A DNA stretch of 64,000 bases from Herpomyces periplanetae (taxonomy: Eukaryota; Ascomycota; Laboulbeniomycetes; Herpomycetales; Herpomycetaceae), in assembly GCA_009733715.1 (NCBI GenBank), contig WMKJ01000001.1, positions 62,001-126,000 of the forward strand. Direction: 5' to 3'. Of this stretch, positions 1 through 11,111 are shown piece after piece; position 1 is the stretch's first letter; each line of letters opens with the position of its first letter. A program made the translations under genes and the position numbers. The notes beneath the pieces were generated by a model. The model had not been told where the DNA came from, searched no databases, and saw only the letters and a program-made list of their open reading frames with translations.

Positions 1-485
1 TTTTCTCAATTGAATCCACGATTTGACTTCACACGCACTGAACTCTACGGAAAGTTGCGCCAGGAATACTGATCTTCGTTTCGTTCAATGTCGTTGGCCA
101 GCTGTCATTCCGTTTCCTTAACTTTGCATTTCTTGCTACTTCAATAAATTATTGCACGCCCTTCACCGTCAATAATACATTTACCCATTTTTCAGGAGAG
201 GTTAAAGGTTCAATTAAATGGTCTAGAATGCTAAGTTATTAAATGGAATTTAGTATCAGTTATTACCGAGTAGCCGTGGTGGTTTCATCGCTAGAGTGTA
301 GCCTGACCATTTTAAATTTTTTTTCCCAGCATCCTGTTGCAAGGGTGTGAAGATTTGTTGACGGTACGCACATGTAACATTTTACATGATGAATTGATCA
401 ATTTTCTTGGAAAATTTTCACCTCCTTATTTGCATATTTGCAATCATATGCAACGTGTGAAACTTGTGCAACATGCGCAAATAGC
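1..485. other. left edge, no gene supported
   Basis: This AT-rich stretch lies downstream of the uL4m stop codon. On the minus strand there are short codon-like pieces near 45-110 and 270-330, with a possible donor and acceptor between them, but the reading phases do not join. I do not call a gene here. Plus-strand frames overlapping 337-777 are antisense to uL4m. Confidence 0.4.
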
Positions 486-1406
486 CTATGGATATTCGCT
501 CTGCGAAACACAAAATCCCGTCTTTTGCGTTAAATCAGATTGGTGTGTAGCTAACAAGTTGTCCAGCGCTTCTCTTTCAATCACCACACGATCCATTCTT
601 AACAAATCACCCACAGTAACTTTATCGAATACAGCTACTCTTCCCGAATCTTTGAACCCATTAATGCCCATTGTCAGGGATGGTCGCTCTTCATTCGTAA
701 CAAAATATGTACTCGAAGCTGAACGGCGCTTTTCCCATCCCAGTTTCAAAAATAGGTCTCGAGCCACATCATGGTAATGAAGAGCTAGATCTGTGGGGAT
801 ATTCCCACTGTTTAATTCTGAATGCAATTGAAGGGGAAGTTCAATTTGGTTTTGTACTAAGATCAATTGACCAGAACGATATAAATGTGATAGCGCAGTT
901 CGCATGGCTAGGTCATATATTTTGCGATTTAACTTGGTGGAAAAGTCTCGTGGTTTTGGGCCGAACGCACGCCCTCCTCCTCGAAGCATGGGCGATTTTT
1001 TATCACCTAGGCGGGCTCGTCCTGTACCTTTTTGAGGTCGAATTTTTCGATTTGAGCCATGTACTTCATGACGTCGTTTTGTCGATGCGGTACCCTGACG
1101 CGCTCCGTCTGCCTCGTAAACAACGGCTCGTTGTATTAGATCTATTCGAAATGGTAAGCCAAGTTGAACCCAAGGATAATGTGTCATCTGCATAGGTTCC
1201 ATGGCCGGAAACATATGTAAAATTGTTATGACATCTCGAGCTCTTAGGGGCTCAGGTACATTTGGTCCACTGGATAATTTTTTTAAACATTCCACCATCA
1301 GGGAGGAGTATCTGGCTTGTTGCCTATTCGCCGAGGACCAGCAAGTTGTTGAATTTAGGTATTTGGGGATAGCTCTAATCCTGTTAAAACGGTGCATATT
1401 GAACAT
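486..1406 (-). CDS. mitochondrial ribosomal protein uL4m (L4)
   Basis: Single-exon gene for a 306-residue uL4-family protein of the large subunit of the mitochondrial ribosome. The basic loop typical of uL4 is clear (residues about 120-165: RKIRPQKGTGRARLGDKKSP, then a GGGRAFGPKPRDFS-type stretch), followed by the helical part with YDLAMRTALSHLYRSGQL. The first about 35 residues are rich in Arg, Ser and Asn with few acids, as expected for a mitochondrial targeting sequence, which sets it apart from cytosolic uL4. The start is the ATG at 1406. It is divergently paired with mL38, another mitoribosomal protein, with 222 bp between the two likely starts. Yeast counterpart is YML6. Confidence 0.93.
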   Translation of the reverse strand: MFNMHRFNRIRAIPKYLNSTTCWSSANRQQARYSSLMVECLKKLSSGPNVPEPLRARDVITILHMFPAMEPMQMTHYPWVQLGLPFRIDLIQRAVVYEADGARQGTASTKRRHEVHGSNRKIRPQKGTGRARLGDKKSPMLRGGGRAFGPKPRDFSTKLNRKIYDLAMRTALSHLYRSGQLILVQNQIELPLQLHSELNSGNIPTDLALHYHDVARDLFLKLGWEKRRSASSTYFVTNEERPSLTMGINGFKDSGRVAVFDKVTVGDLLRMDRVVIEREALDNLLATHQSDLTQKTGFCVSQSEYP

Positions 1407-1628
1407 TTATTTAATAGCTTCACACGTATAATATTTTTGTTTTAATAAAAGTTTCCTGATAAAATCAAGCAAAAAATTATCATAAAAAAGCGACGCGAAT
1501 TTTTGACGCGCGCCACAGCCCTCCACGTGATAACATGTCATGTGACCATGGTTTTTTTTCTTAAATTTGAATCACGCCAACAAGCTGTCTGTGAAAATTT
1601 TATCAAGTATACTGTGAGCTTTGTTGCA
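1407..1628. promoter_or_regulatory. shared bidirectional promoter of two mitoribosomal genes
   Basis: The 222 bp between uL4m (minus) and mL38 (plus) must hold both promoters. It contains CACGTGA at 1524-1530 and TCATGTGA at 1538-1545, two close copies of the RTCACRTGA type of site bound by Cbf1-like bHLH factors, which are known to control mitochondrial and ribosomal genes in several ascomycetes. Binding by such a factor here is inferred. Confidence 0.5.
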
Positions 1629-2980
1629 ATGGGAAGTTTGAGAGGTGATCGATTAATGAACGGTTTATTGTTAGGGAATATAAGGGGTGGAAATTCCATT
1701 TTACCGAGGAAATGCGGTGAAGTTTTATTGAAATGTTTAACAACAGCAGCAACTGTAGTAGAACCATCTACGGATTCATATACGTCGGGGAAGATAATTG
1801 AAAGTAAAAATGAAAAATCAAAGGAATTAGCTAACCCGGATTCTTTAAATAATGAGACAATGAGAATGCGTCGTCGAAGAGGGGTATTGCGGCGACAAGA
1901 AGGCACGATAATCCCGTTTTCTGAACAGCCTTATCACTGTTTTCAAGAGGCACGGAAGGTTTTAATGGCCGACCGAGCAATTAAATTGGAGAAAATAGCC
2001 GCTCAAAAGTCGCTAATTCAGTTAACACAGCAGCGAGCACCGGAGAGTTTTCAGGGGGGATTAACGGAGAAGTTTGCGCGATTAGACGCGCTTCAGAAAC
2101 GCTTAACTAAATTGACAATATTGGCGGATATTAACGATCCTTTTGTTTTAAAGAAATTCGAGGATGGACAGGGTAAGTTAATTTGTGTTAATAAAAACAG
2201 TTTACCCGACTTACAAGAGTGAAATTGGACATAGGTGACATGAACAAACCGATTTACAGGTATTTTTCCGATCAAAAATGGCGTCAATTTCACCGTAAAA
2301 TTACCATGCAACGAATTACCCAAATGTTTGTCGTTCCTGATATGCTAGCCTCTATTGATCCGACAGTACGCGTTGATATTTCTTTTAAACGCACCAAAGT
2401 TCAATCGGGTAGCTTTATCCGGAGTGAACTTAGTGAATTACCGCCTCGACTCCAAGTTCAAAGTTATGAAGCCGGTGAAAGATTAACAAGTATACTTTTG
2501 CTTGATCTTGATGTTCCAAATTCTGACACGGATCATTTTGAACAGCGTTGTCATTTCCTTGCTGTGAATATACCTATACAACCTACTAATCCATATATTG
2601 ATTTGGCAAATCTAACGGATTCGGATCAACTTGTTCACTCATGGTTACCTCCATCTGCCATCAAAGGATCTCCTTATCATCGATTAGCATTACTTATACT
2701 TGATCAAGCGTATAGTAGGGAAAGTTCTTCATATGAACGATTGGATGCTACATTACTTAAATCATCCATTTCTCGAAAACCTTTCTCTGCCCGAGAGTTC
2801 ATTTCTCAGTATAATTTATCACCCGTAGGAATTAATATGTTTCGATGTATCTGGGATACGTGTACCGATGGAGTTATGTTAAGAGCTGGTTATTCACCTC
2901 AAGAGGTTAATGTTGAATTCCGTCGCCCTAGACCCCAAAAATTGCCTTATCGCAAAAAAAAAAGTTCGCGCTTCCGCTGA
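1629..2980 (+). CDS. mitochondrial ribosomal protein mL38 (MRPL35 family)
   Basis: Two-exon gene for the PEBP-fold protein mL38 of the mitochondrial large subunit. Exon 1 (ATG 1629 to 2172) encodes the targeting peptide (MGSLRGDRLMNGLLL...) and a helical N-terminal part. Exon 2 carries the family block PIYRYFSDQKWRQF, the MQRITQMFVVPDML segment and the PEBP-like core (LTSILLLDLDVPNSD), ending in a basic tail PYRKKKSSRFR. The intron starts at 2173 with GTAAGT. Two acceptors keep the phase, after 2219 (47-nt intron) or after 2234 (62-nt intron); the second joins GQ to GDMNKPIYRY and gives about 429 residues. Upstream in-frame codons before 1629 exist, but the targeting peptide is best explained by ATG 1629. 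Confidence 0.9.
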
Positions 2981-3211
2981 ACCAGAATGCGCCGGATATA
3001 CAATTTATCCGGAAGCCGACGGCTCGGGACGGTTTGGCGTTGAGACGACGCGATTTATTTCCGCTTACGCACACATTCTCTACCTTCAAACTATTTCTCC
3101 TTCAATTTTTAGTCCGTCTGTCTCATCTCTTCTTTTACTTTCGTCTATTCATGTGCTACCACCAGAATGAAAGAATCATTTGCCTTATACCTTTCAATTG
3201 CCCTTGCTTTA

Positions 3212-5118
3212 ATGAAGAAATGTCCACCTAACTTATCACTCAAGGGTAAGATTTTCTCTGGATTAATTGGTTTGAATTTACGCGTATGCGTAGAATTGAG
3301 GTTAATAATTTTATAGATTTCGTGGTGAGATTAAGGGATTGTTTTAATGGTGATGGAAAAGATTGTGAACATCAATTGAACAGTACGGTACCTGTTGAAT
3401 CCCACACCGCTATCAGTAGCTTAGCAATTCAGGACGAACCAAAAGTATGCTTAAAACGAAAGGCTAATAAATCTTCTCGTTTAAAGTGTAAACCGGGTAA
3501 AACTATCAATTTATCCGTTGAAACTAACAAAAAGATTGTTGAGTATCCAAAAAAATTGCCCGCAACGTCATCTGTAACACCAATTTGTACAAGGCCGCAC
3601 AAAACTGAAGCAAGTATTGACTTGAGTAGTACTGCACACAGTGAACAAGGCGAATTACATACTCAGTTCCCTAATACACTTCTTTCTTATATTAGTGGAC
3701 AAGCGCTTTTATTTAGCGTTAACATTATTATTCAACAAACTGCATTGAACGGCAATGCCAGGCCCAAATTTCTCTTTGCGCACTTAAATCTAGTAGCTCG
3801 TGGACTGGAAAGTTTGATTCTCGAAATCTTAGATACCCAGGAAGTGGGATTTGATGAATGCAAAGCACGCAATGTTTTTCTGGATACGTGGAACACATTT
3901 TTGCGAGGAATTGAATGCTTGACCAATTCAACGAATGCGTTAAAAGAGTTATCACATGAATTCCCCGTGAAAAATATTATTTTCACCTGTCTAGAAAGCT
4001 TTGAATCCGTACTTGTGTCATGCATAAACCATAAAGGAATTCCCAGAGATATGAATCAAAATATTGACGAATCAATGATCAAAAGTCGAAATAATCTAGC
4101 TCGTTACTTGCACCGAGCCACCATACCCTTAGTTCCCTACTACTTGCTGCGATGTATAGATACTCTGACAGAGAATTTAGAACCACATCGCTTGTTATTT
4201 CAAGGATTCACGAACATGATTCTTCGACAAACTGGAAAATGGGTGCATCAATTTACGTTTGAACTACCAATGATTCAAGATGTCTCCAAATTTATGTTGG
4301 CCTCGCCATCTAAAGGTAGTGAAATGTTATCAACATCAGAACCATCCGGAAGTTCGGTAGGCCAAACTTGTTCAAGTCAGTCTACACTGCCATCATTGAA
4401 TATGTTAGCCTCCAAATTGCCATCACCAATTCAGCTGGGAAATTTAACGCATGAGGTTCAATTGAAAAATTTATCATATAAATTATGCATACCTTCACCG
4501 GCATGGCTTAAAGGACTTCTAGAATTGTTGGGAGTTATCGTTCAATTATCGCCATTATATTTAACTACAACCGTAGAAGGTGAAAATGGGATGACACAAT
4601 ATCACCTTAACGAATCAAAGGAAAATATAACAGGTGCACCAGTACCACAAAGAAGATCTAAACGATCTATATGTATGGTTAATGAATGCAGCAAGGAAAA
4701 TATCTCATTGAAAAGTAAGACTAGATCAGTAAAACGGTTGAAAACAAAAAATGCGAAACCTGTTACATACAAAGATTCTTGTACAGCAACAGGATTAGGG
4801 AAAATGGAGTTAAAAGTATTACCGTGTGAATTGCGGAATCAATTGCAGAAGACCCTTGTAAATTATATATTTGAACCGGAGGTATGCTTTCCTTGGAATG
4901 AATGCTTAGCTTTTGATGCACAAACCAAGAGGGAAACTGGAGATACAGACACATTACAAATGCAAATGCGGATTAATAGAAACGTTAGTATTGAAGGTAG
5001 TGAATATGAAGGAATCATTGGGACTTTTTCACGATACATTCAATCATGGTTCGTTAGTGAAGTATGGAATAAACTTGGATGGAATATCTTAGAAGCAGAA
5101 GACTGTTGGGAAAGTTAA
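3212..5118 (+). CDS. unrecognised nuclear-looking protein with two KEN motifs
   Basis: Long gene for a protein of about 610 residues that I do not recognise. Two starts are possible. ATG 3286 opens the frame directly. An upstream exon from ATG 3212 ending at 3245 can be spliced over a GTAAG...TATAG intron (3246-3316, 71 nt) in phase, giving MKKCPPNLSLK joined to DFVVRLRDCF; I prefer this because the peptide reads more like protein. Residues about 130-330 are hydrophobic and helical, without clear membrane segments. Residues about 430-500 are charged and disordered, with KEN motifs (SKENIT and SKENIS, codons near 4615 and 4695) and a basic stretch SVKRLKTKNAKP like a nuclear import signal. KEN boxes are degrons for the anaphase-promoting complex, so cell-cycle turnover is a possible reading, not a demonstrated one. 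The C-terminus (FSRYIQSWFVSEVWNKLGW) is aromatic and probably folded. Confidence 0.75.
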
Positions 5119-5164
5119 CTAATAAGATAATTCAATATAATGAGACAGTCTATACCGGATCGTT

Positions 5165-6390
5165 CAGAATAAATTGTCGGGAGGATTGAGACTTTTGTTG
5201 GCCTTAAAAGTAGAAGATGAGTTAGGACCAGCATGAATTCCGGGTATGAAAGTACGAGGCAAATCAGGATCGGATGGACAACCATTAACTCAATTGTCCG
5301 AATTTTTATAAAAAATTTCCTTGAGATTGGAAATTAAAAGAGTTTTATGATCCTCAGCTTGGACTAGGTTAATTAACTTGATGTCATTTTGCATTTGAGG
5401 GTAAGCGGAGACATCTGTAAAAATTGGAGGGATAGCAGCAGCAATATTAGAAATGTTATTCTCATCATTAGAAATTTGGTTAGAATGAGAAACTACACTG
5501 GCGATATTATTCAAGGTGAAAGTAATTGAGCTTATCTTCTGGATCGTAGAATTTCGTTTATGGATTAAATTGGACTAGAAGAGCGCTTCAAGGCAATTTT
5601 TGCGCATCAATGAATTGAGTGGATATTAATTGATCCATGACTTAACGGGGGAAATGTTTAACGAATAATACTGATTGGCGAGAGTTTTCCGTTCATGATC
5701 CGCTGATGATTCGGTAGCGTTTAAGGCTAACATGTCATGGAAATAACGAAATTTTTCAATTGTAAGATTACAAGCAGAAGCAATGGCAAAAGATGAGACT
5801 GAATTAACATATTGGAGTAAATTTGGCTTATAATTGGCAAGACAACTTCTGAAAGCTCCAATTTCAAGTTTTCCCCAATCAATAATTTGTTCATGGACCA
5901 AGACCAAAACTTCTCAAGGATCAAAGATATGGCATCGCTGTTGACCATTAATATCTTTAATATTTAAACGGCATCCATAATTGAGATGAGAACGATACTA
6001 GCCAACAGCATTTTCGAAATGTCCAGTTGTACGAGTAGATTGTAAATAGTTTACCATAAGTTCATTAGCATCGTTACCTGTAGTAACATGTGGTTCAGCT
6101 CCTTCAGTAGATATGGGAAATGAACTAATAAAGATAAAAGTATCCTCTTATGCGTAACCGAGCGCTAGATCATGGCTTTGACTGGAAAGCAACATTGCGG
6201 ATAAGAGATAAATTTAGGTAGAGCTAAGTGTGAAACACGAACATTTTCAAAGTATGATTATTGCACCATGGTGCAATATTGTTAATTCTATGTTGAGACT
6301 CTGGTAGAAAATTGTAGAGCATATCTTTATAAGAATGAGCTGAACAATATAAAGTACGGAATTTCATATTTAATAAAGTTTGTGCTAAAG
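5165..6390 (-). pseudogene. decayed protein-coding relic, family not identified
   Basis: The minus strand between ATG16 and the preceding gene reads like old coding sequence: pieces of open frame with normal amino-acid make-up (for example GKLEIGAFRSCLANYKPNLL near 5830 and a Ser/Asn-rich segment near 5450) follow one another over about 1.2 kb, interrupted by several breaks. It is too damaged to encode a working protein. I cannot name the family. It may be a dead host gene or an endogenised virus-derived gene. No terminal repeats or target duplications are visible. It sits 50 bp beyond the stop of the preceding plus-strand gene. Confidence 0.45.
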
Positions 6391-6726
6391 TGCAAATACA
6401 AATACAAAAGTGTATAGGAATGTTTAATTTACTTTGATAGCATCATGTTTAAATTATTTATACTTCCAAATAACAACCAAAATGAAATAAATTAACAAGT
6501 TGAGCACTACACATACTCATATGTTGCGTAGATGAAAATTCTTTATGGAAAATTTGTTCGAAGACAACATCGTGAACTGGAAAACGCAAAAAATCATCGC
6601 GAAAGTCAAGCCACATTTCACGGAGGGAAAAATATATCTCCGAAGAAAATTTTAAGGCGCGCATCCAGTCGGGAGAGTGAAGAACAGTACAAAGTTTTAC
6701 ATTTACAACTTTATTGGATTGAATTG

Positions 6727-7489
6727 ATGGTGAAAGTTATGGCATGGTCGCAAGAGTATTTGGAAAATTTGAAACTTCGAGATGATCATGATCGATTATG
6801 GTCTAATTTAGCTGTAGCGTGTAAGTGTAAATAAATTGGGCATATTAGTGTATATTTGACAAATGAGGATTGACATTTGAAAATACTGTGTTAAAATAGA
6901 TCAACAAATGATAGATAGAATTTTTAAGCTAGAACAGGATTACCCAAAATTTGGTAGTTCCCCGGATAAAAGTGATTTAGATGTACAGGATAAAGTAAAA
7001 TGTTTGGAAACAAATCTACGAGATTCCATAAATATTAAAGGTAGCTTGAATGATACAAATCAAATTAATATCAACAAAATTGACATGACAATTTTTCAAT
7101 TTATTACTATAGAGCGTATAAAAAGTGAAGAATGGGTACAACAGATTCGAGCGGATTTAGCCGTTGCGCAACGCAAACGAGTCGAGTTACAAACCAGTCA
7201 TGATAAAGTGGTTAAAGAACTTCAGTATTTGCGTGAAACCTTAGCCAAAGAAGTTAAACGAGTGGAACAGTTAATGCATGATAAGAGTATGCTTGAACGA
7301 CGAATGGGCGATCGTGATGAAGAATTAAAAGGCAAGACTAAACTAGTCGAATCAGTTCAAGATGAACTTCTCAGTTTACACATCCAGTTGAACATTGTCG
7401 AGGCTAAATCTGCCCAATTAGAAAAGGAAAATAAAGAGTTAATTGATCGTTGGATAGCTCGTGTAGAACATGAAGCCAACACTTCATAA
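6727..7489 (+). CDS. ATG16: autophagy protein ATG16
   Basis: Two exons, 6727-6820 and 6900-7489, separated by a 79-nt intron (GTAAGTG...AATAG) that joins in phase to give AVAYQQMIDRIFKLEQ. The product, about 223-227 residues, starts with the ATG5-binding helix (W-SQEYLENLKLRD) and continues as a long coiled coil ending in the family signature DELLSLHIQLNIVEAKSAQLEKENKELIDRWI. ATG16 dimers hold the ATG12-ATG5 conjugate on the phagophore, where it lipidates ATG8. There is no WD40 domain, as in fungal ATG16. The frame is open back to an ATG at 6532, but family members begin a few residues before the conserved Trp, so ATG 6727 or 6739 is the likely start. Confidence 0.92.
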
Positions 7490-8262
7490 TTCCGCGTCTT
7501 TTCCCCTCTAACTTTTCCCCAGTTCTCCTAAACCAAGACCAATTTTGTCGCAAAAAATCCCCGGTACGGAACATCATCCACTCCGCCAAACTAAATTCTC
7601 TCGACCCGGAATATCCCCTGCTCCGTAATTCCGTTTGCCAAATCACATGATTTGCGGTACGGAAAAACGAGTAAAGCCAAAGCTGGCCAACGCTTAAGCA
7701 CGATCAAGGGAGGTTTGATCGGATACATTTTTTCTACTTAATTAGCGAGTATTCTTAACTTGTTCCTTTAATGAGTAGTTTAACCATATTCGTGTGTCTT
7801 AATGCGCTGATTTGGTTAGTTTGTTTCAATTGATCGCAGAAACTGCTTATCAGAATACCAAACAGACGCGCGCCTGCGCGTGCGCTCAATTTCTTAACTG
7901 GGTTAACATTATCGTGGATGGTATCTTCTTGTTATAGTTAACGCGATCAGAAGGGTCTTTTACGCGCAAATACCTTGCGTCGTAAATTGATTAGATTCGG
8001 TATTAACTTTAGCGAAGACATCTGTGATAGTATAAACTAAGTTCCCTTTATCATCAATCCCTATTATAACAAGTTTTAACGTGTTCGTCATTTACACGCT
8101 CTCTTTGGTCATTTCTCATCTGCCTGCCTCCCATTGGAAGGCCTTTATTCCGTGAATTAATTACGTGCGTGCATGCACAGCAAGAAAATATCTTGACTCT
8201 ATCTTAAAGTTATAAGCGTGAAATTCAACTTGGTTATAACTTGACCTGAGGTCTTACGAGCT
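7490..8262. other. intergenic region upstream of TOM40
   Basis: 773 bp between ATG16 and TOM40, both on the plus strand. It should hold the ATG16 terminator and the TOM40 promoter. I see no conserved reading frame. A GC-rich patch of alternating purine-pyrimidine (ACGCGCGCCTGCGCGTGCGC) lies near 7865-7884. Confidence 0.5.
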
Positions 8263-9493
8263 ATGATGACTAGTTCATCGGAATTGGGAAGTGAATTAAG
8301 GATAAAAGACGAAGACCGAATGCTATCATCTTCATCCATGTCACAAAGCGTGAACACAGATGCAAAGTCTCCACGTAGATATGGAATTGTTAGCAGATTG
8401 ATGAGCCTTTATAATGGATTCCACGCAAAGCGAGCAACTTTGGATCTGCCTTACCCGGGTACTTTGGACAACATTTGCAAGGAAACAGAGCGTGATGTTA
8501 TGCTCAATAACCTAAGTTTCACGGGATTTCGAGCAGATCTCACTAAAGCGTTTGGAGCTTCCCCTCTCTTTCAAATTTCTCACACATTGGCGTTAGGCTC
8601 CCAAGTTCCAACTATGCCTCCATATACTTATGCAGCGCTGTACGGGTCACCAACATCATTTCTACAGGCCAATATTGATTCGGATTGTTCGTTGAATGCC
8701 CGCTTTAATCGTCGAATCACACCGAAGCTGACCACTCGAGTCAATACACAGATTACACGTGAATCAACGTCTCCTGCTATGCTCCAAGCTGAAGCTGATT
8801 ATGCAGGCAACGATTTTTCTGCATCGATAAAAATGATGAATCCTTCAATACTTTCAGGGGCATTTACCGGCATGGTACTTGGATCTTACTTTCAAAGTGT
8901 GACCTCAAAATTAGCTTTAGGCCTAGAAAGCATCTGGCAGCGTCCGGACTCACAGTACGGACCAGATATAATGACAAGTTATGCACTCCGATACAAAACC
9001 AGTCAATGGATTGCATCAGCGCGAATCCTAGGTCAAGGTGCCATTCAGGCTACCTATTGGAGACGTCTAACGGATAAAGTAGAAGCTGGTGCCGATCTTA
9101 ATTTAAATCTTGCTGGTGTTTCAGCCATACCAGGTGGTGCTGATATTATGGGAATTCCACGACGCGAGGGAATCGCTACGTTTGGCATTAAATATGATTT
9201 TCGAGCTAGCAGTTATCGGGCTCAGATCGATAGTTTAGGCAAAGTCGCCTGTTTACTAGAGAAGAGTGTCGCGCCGGCCGTTCGATTAACCTTTAGTGGT
9301 GAAGTCGACCAATGGAAGGTAAGTTATCCTTAATATTAGCCCCCATAGTTATAAAATACTAATTCAAACTTCCTCCTTCACTAATTAATAGCAACAAACT
9401 AAAATCGGCTTGGGAGTATCTATCGAATCCGCCGATCCCGAAGTTATGGAAGCCCAGGAAAAACTCAAGGATGTAATTGCACCGCCATTCTAA
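8263..9493 (+). CDS. TOM40: TOM40, pore of the mitochondrial outer-membrane translocase
   Basis: Exon 1 is 8263-9318, intron 9319-9391 (73 nt, GTAAGT...CTAATTAATAG), exon 2 is 9392-9493; product 385 residues. It is the beta-barrel channel through which nearly all nuclear-encoded mitochondrial proteins cross the outer membrane. The conserved start of the barrel (YPGTLDNICKETERDVMLNNLSFTGFRADLTKAFGASPLF), the MPPYTYAALYGS block, YWRRLTDKVEAGADLNLN and the C-terminal QTKIGLGVSIESAD strand are all present and in the usual order. A Ser-rich acidic leader of about 50 residues precedes the barrel. The gene is convergent with TOM22, 312 bp away. Confidence 0.96.
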
Positions 9494-9805
9494 GTGTCAA
9501 TCACGTGACCAATAATGTGGGGGGGACGCACCAAGTGCTTATCTTAAACAATTTACTGTTAAACAGGAAAAGTTTTGTGAATTTACGCACGATCTCGGTT
9601 AATTAACTATGTGTGCTTAGTTACTTTGTGGGTTAGCAGCACCTTTCGTTGATTTTGTCATATATTCATGTTAAATTAGACTTATCTCTCTCCATTTATC
9701 ACCACACCGTACCGTATTGTACAGTTTACATTCACATACACATTTACACTCGCATACACACACAGTAACCATAAAACGCAGAGCAAAGTAAGAAAGTGCA
9801 AACCA
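9494..9805. other. 3' region between TOM40 and TOM22
   Basis: 312 bp between the two convergent stop codons. Contains a TCACGTGAC site at 9501-9509 just after the TOM40 stop and a CA-rich stretch (about 9728-9765). No gene. Confidence 0.5.
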
Positions 9806-10453
9806 TTAAACGGCAGGTTTGACCGGCGCAGGGGTGTCCGGTAACGTGGAGTTGGTAAGAACCTAGAGATAGGGTAAGCCAGAGTAGGAAGCGACGAGTT
9901 GCAAACTCACCTCATTGCTCATACTACGCATGCGTTCTTCACGTTCCATCTCGGATAATTGTTGGTCCTCAGCAAAGGCGACCGCCCAGGGCACTCCAAG
10001 AAGTAGAGCGGTGGTGCTAAGTAGCCAGATTGCACGACCTGAGAAACGCATTCCACGACATACAAACCAAGTAGACACAGAACCTAGAGCGGATAATCGT
10101 GCACGTGCTAGAGGTGGTAAAATGTCACGAAGGGCATAGATGCGCTCAAAAATGGTTTCACGGTTAACACAGTCTAAGTCACCATTTAGGGAGTCTAAAC
10201 TAGATGTAGTAGATATTATGGATTCTGCATCACCTGAGGTATGGAATGAGATTTTGAGTCAGTCCTATAAATAATGAGAGTGAATTATTTTTAACATATA
10301 CGAGAATACTATATACTTACCAGTGTCAGTACTACCCCATTCACTATCATTATCACCGACAATGGAAGCGGGTTCGAGTAACGCGCTGGAAAATGATTCG
10401 CCCGTAGGTGATGTGAGAAACGTTTCATCGACAACTTCTTCAATCCGAACCAT
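9806..10453 (-). CDS. TOM22: TOM22, receptor and organiser of the TOM complex
   Basis: Three exons on the minus strand: 10321-10453, 9911-10224 and 9806-9862, with introns of 96 and 48 nt; phases agree throughout and give 167 residues. TOM22 is a tail-anchored-like outer-membrane receptor that binds presequences and organises TOM40 pores. The N-terminus is acidic (EEVVDETF, DNDSEWGSTDTES), followed by the conserved ETIFERIYALRDILPP segment, one membrane span (AIWLLSTTALLLGVPWAVAFA) and an acidic then Pro-rich intermembrane-space tail ending TPAPVKPAV. The last exon is only 57 nt; without splicing it the frame would end in an unrelated tail. Confidence 0.94.
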
Positions 10454-11111
10454 ATTCAGGTATGCTCACACACGCGTATAACAGAAGTTACGCGCCAAAG
10501 TTAACCAAACCTCCCTACTGGCTTCGTAGCTATCAATGCTAACTCAAAACAATTTGAACCTTTTCTAAAGTATGAACGTATGCGTACAAATTAATGCGCA
10601 CGCACAAACCACAATTAACAAACGCTATTGTATTTTCTTCGGTTTCTTTATGCGTATACACACACATACACGCACACGCACACTTATAGTGCACACGCTC
10701 TCCACTCTTAACGTCGAGCTACGCGCCGACTGAAGCAAGCGGTAAGCAAACCAACCAAACCAGACGTATAAAGATAAACGAACCAATCAATCAATTAATC
10801 AATCAATGGTATAAAGTGTATCAACGCGTGAACTCTAAAAAATCTGCAAATGTTCAACGATTAATTTATACACAAAAAGAATTGCGCCAACCCAAGCTTT
10901 TCGTCCAACAAATTTCTCTCCATTTCCAGCACGTGAACTGATTGAACGCCCAATTCTCCGGAAGGTAAATAATCCGATGCCATTCTTCGTGTCAGTCACG
11001 TGCTAAAATCATGATCGTCGACGCCGGAATTCTTGGGAAATTTTAACCGAAGAACTTGCGTGGGTTTTGAAAGGGCAGAAAGCTAATTGGAAAATAACTG
11101 ACAAGTACATA
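10454..11111. other. intergenic region, TOM22 promoter and GPI1 3' end
   Basis: 658 bp. Holds a CA/CG-rich alternating tract (about 10650-10685), a short AATC tandem repeat (about 10784-10806) and a TCACGTGC site at 10996-11003. No reading frame of note. Confidence 0.5.

Noticed and set aside
45-330. Possible tiny two-exon gene at the left edge, minus strand
   Set aside because: Codon-like pieces and splice-like sites exist, but the phases that make good peptides do not join.
337-1431. Plus-strand open frames of 76-162 codons
   Set aside because: They are antisense to uL4m, whose protein is clearly conserved, and have no family features.
6532-6726. N-terminal extension of ATG16
   Set aside because: The frame is open, but ATG16 proteins start a few residues before the conserved Trp; the extra 65 residues are basic and unlike the family. 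Kept only as an alternative start.
10265-10320. TOM22 first intron ending at TTTATAG (after 10265)
   Set aside because: That acceptor leads to a stop almost at once. The acceptor after 10225 keeps phase and gives conserved sequence.
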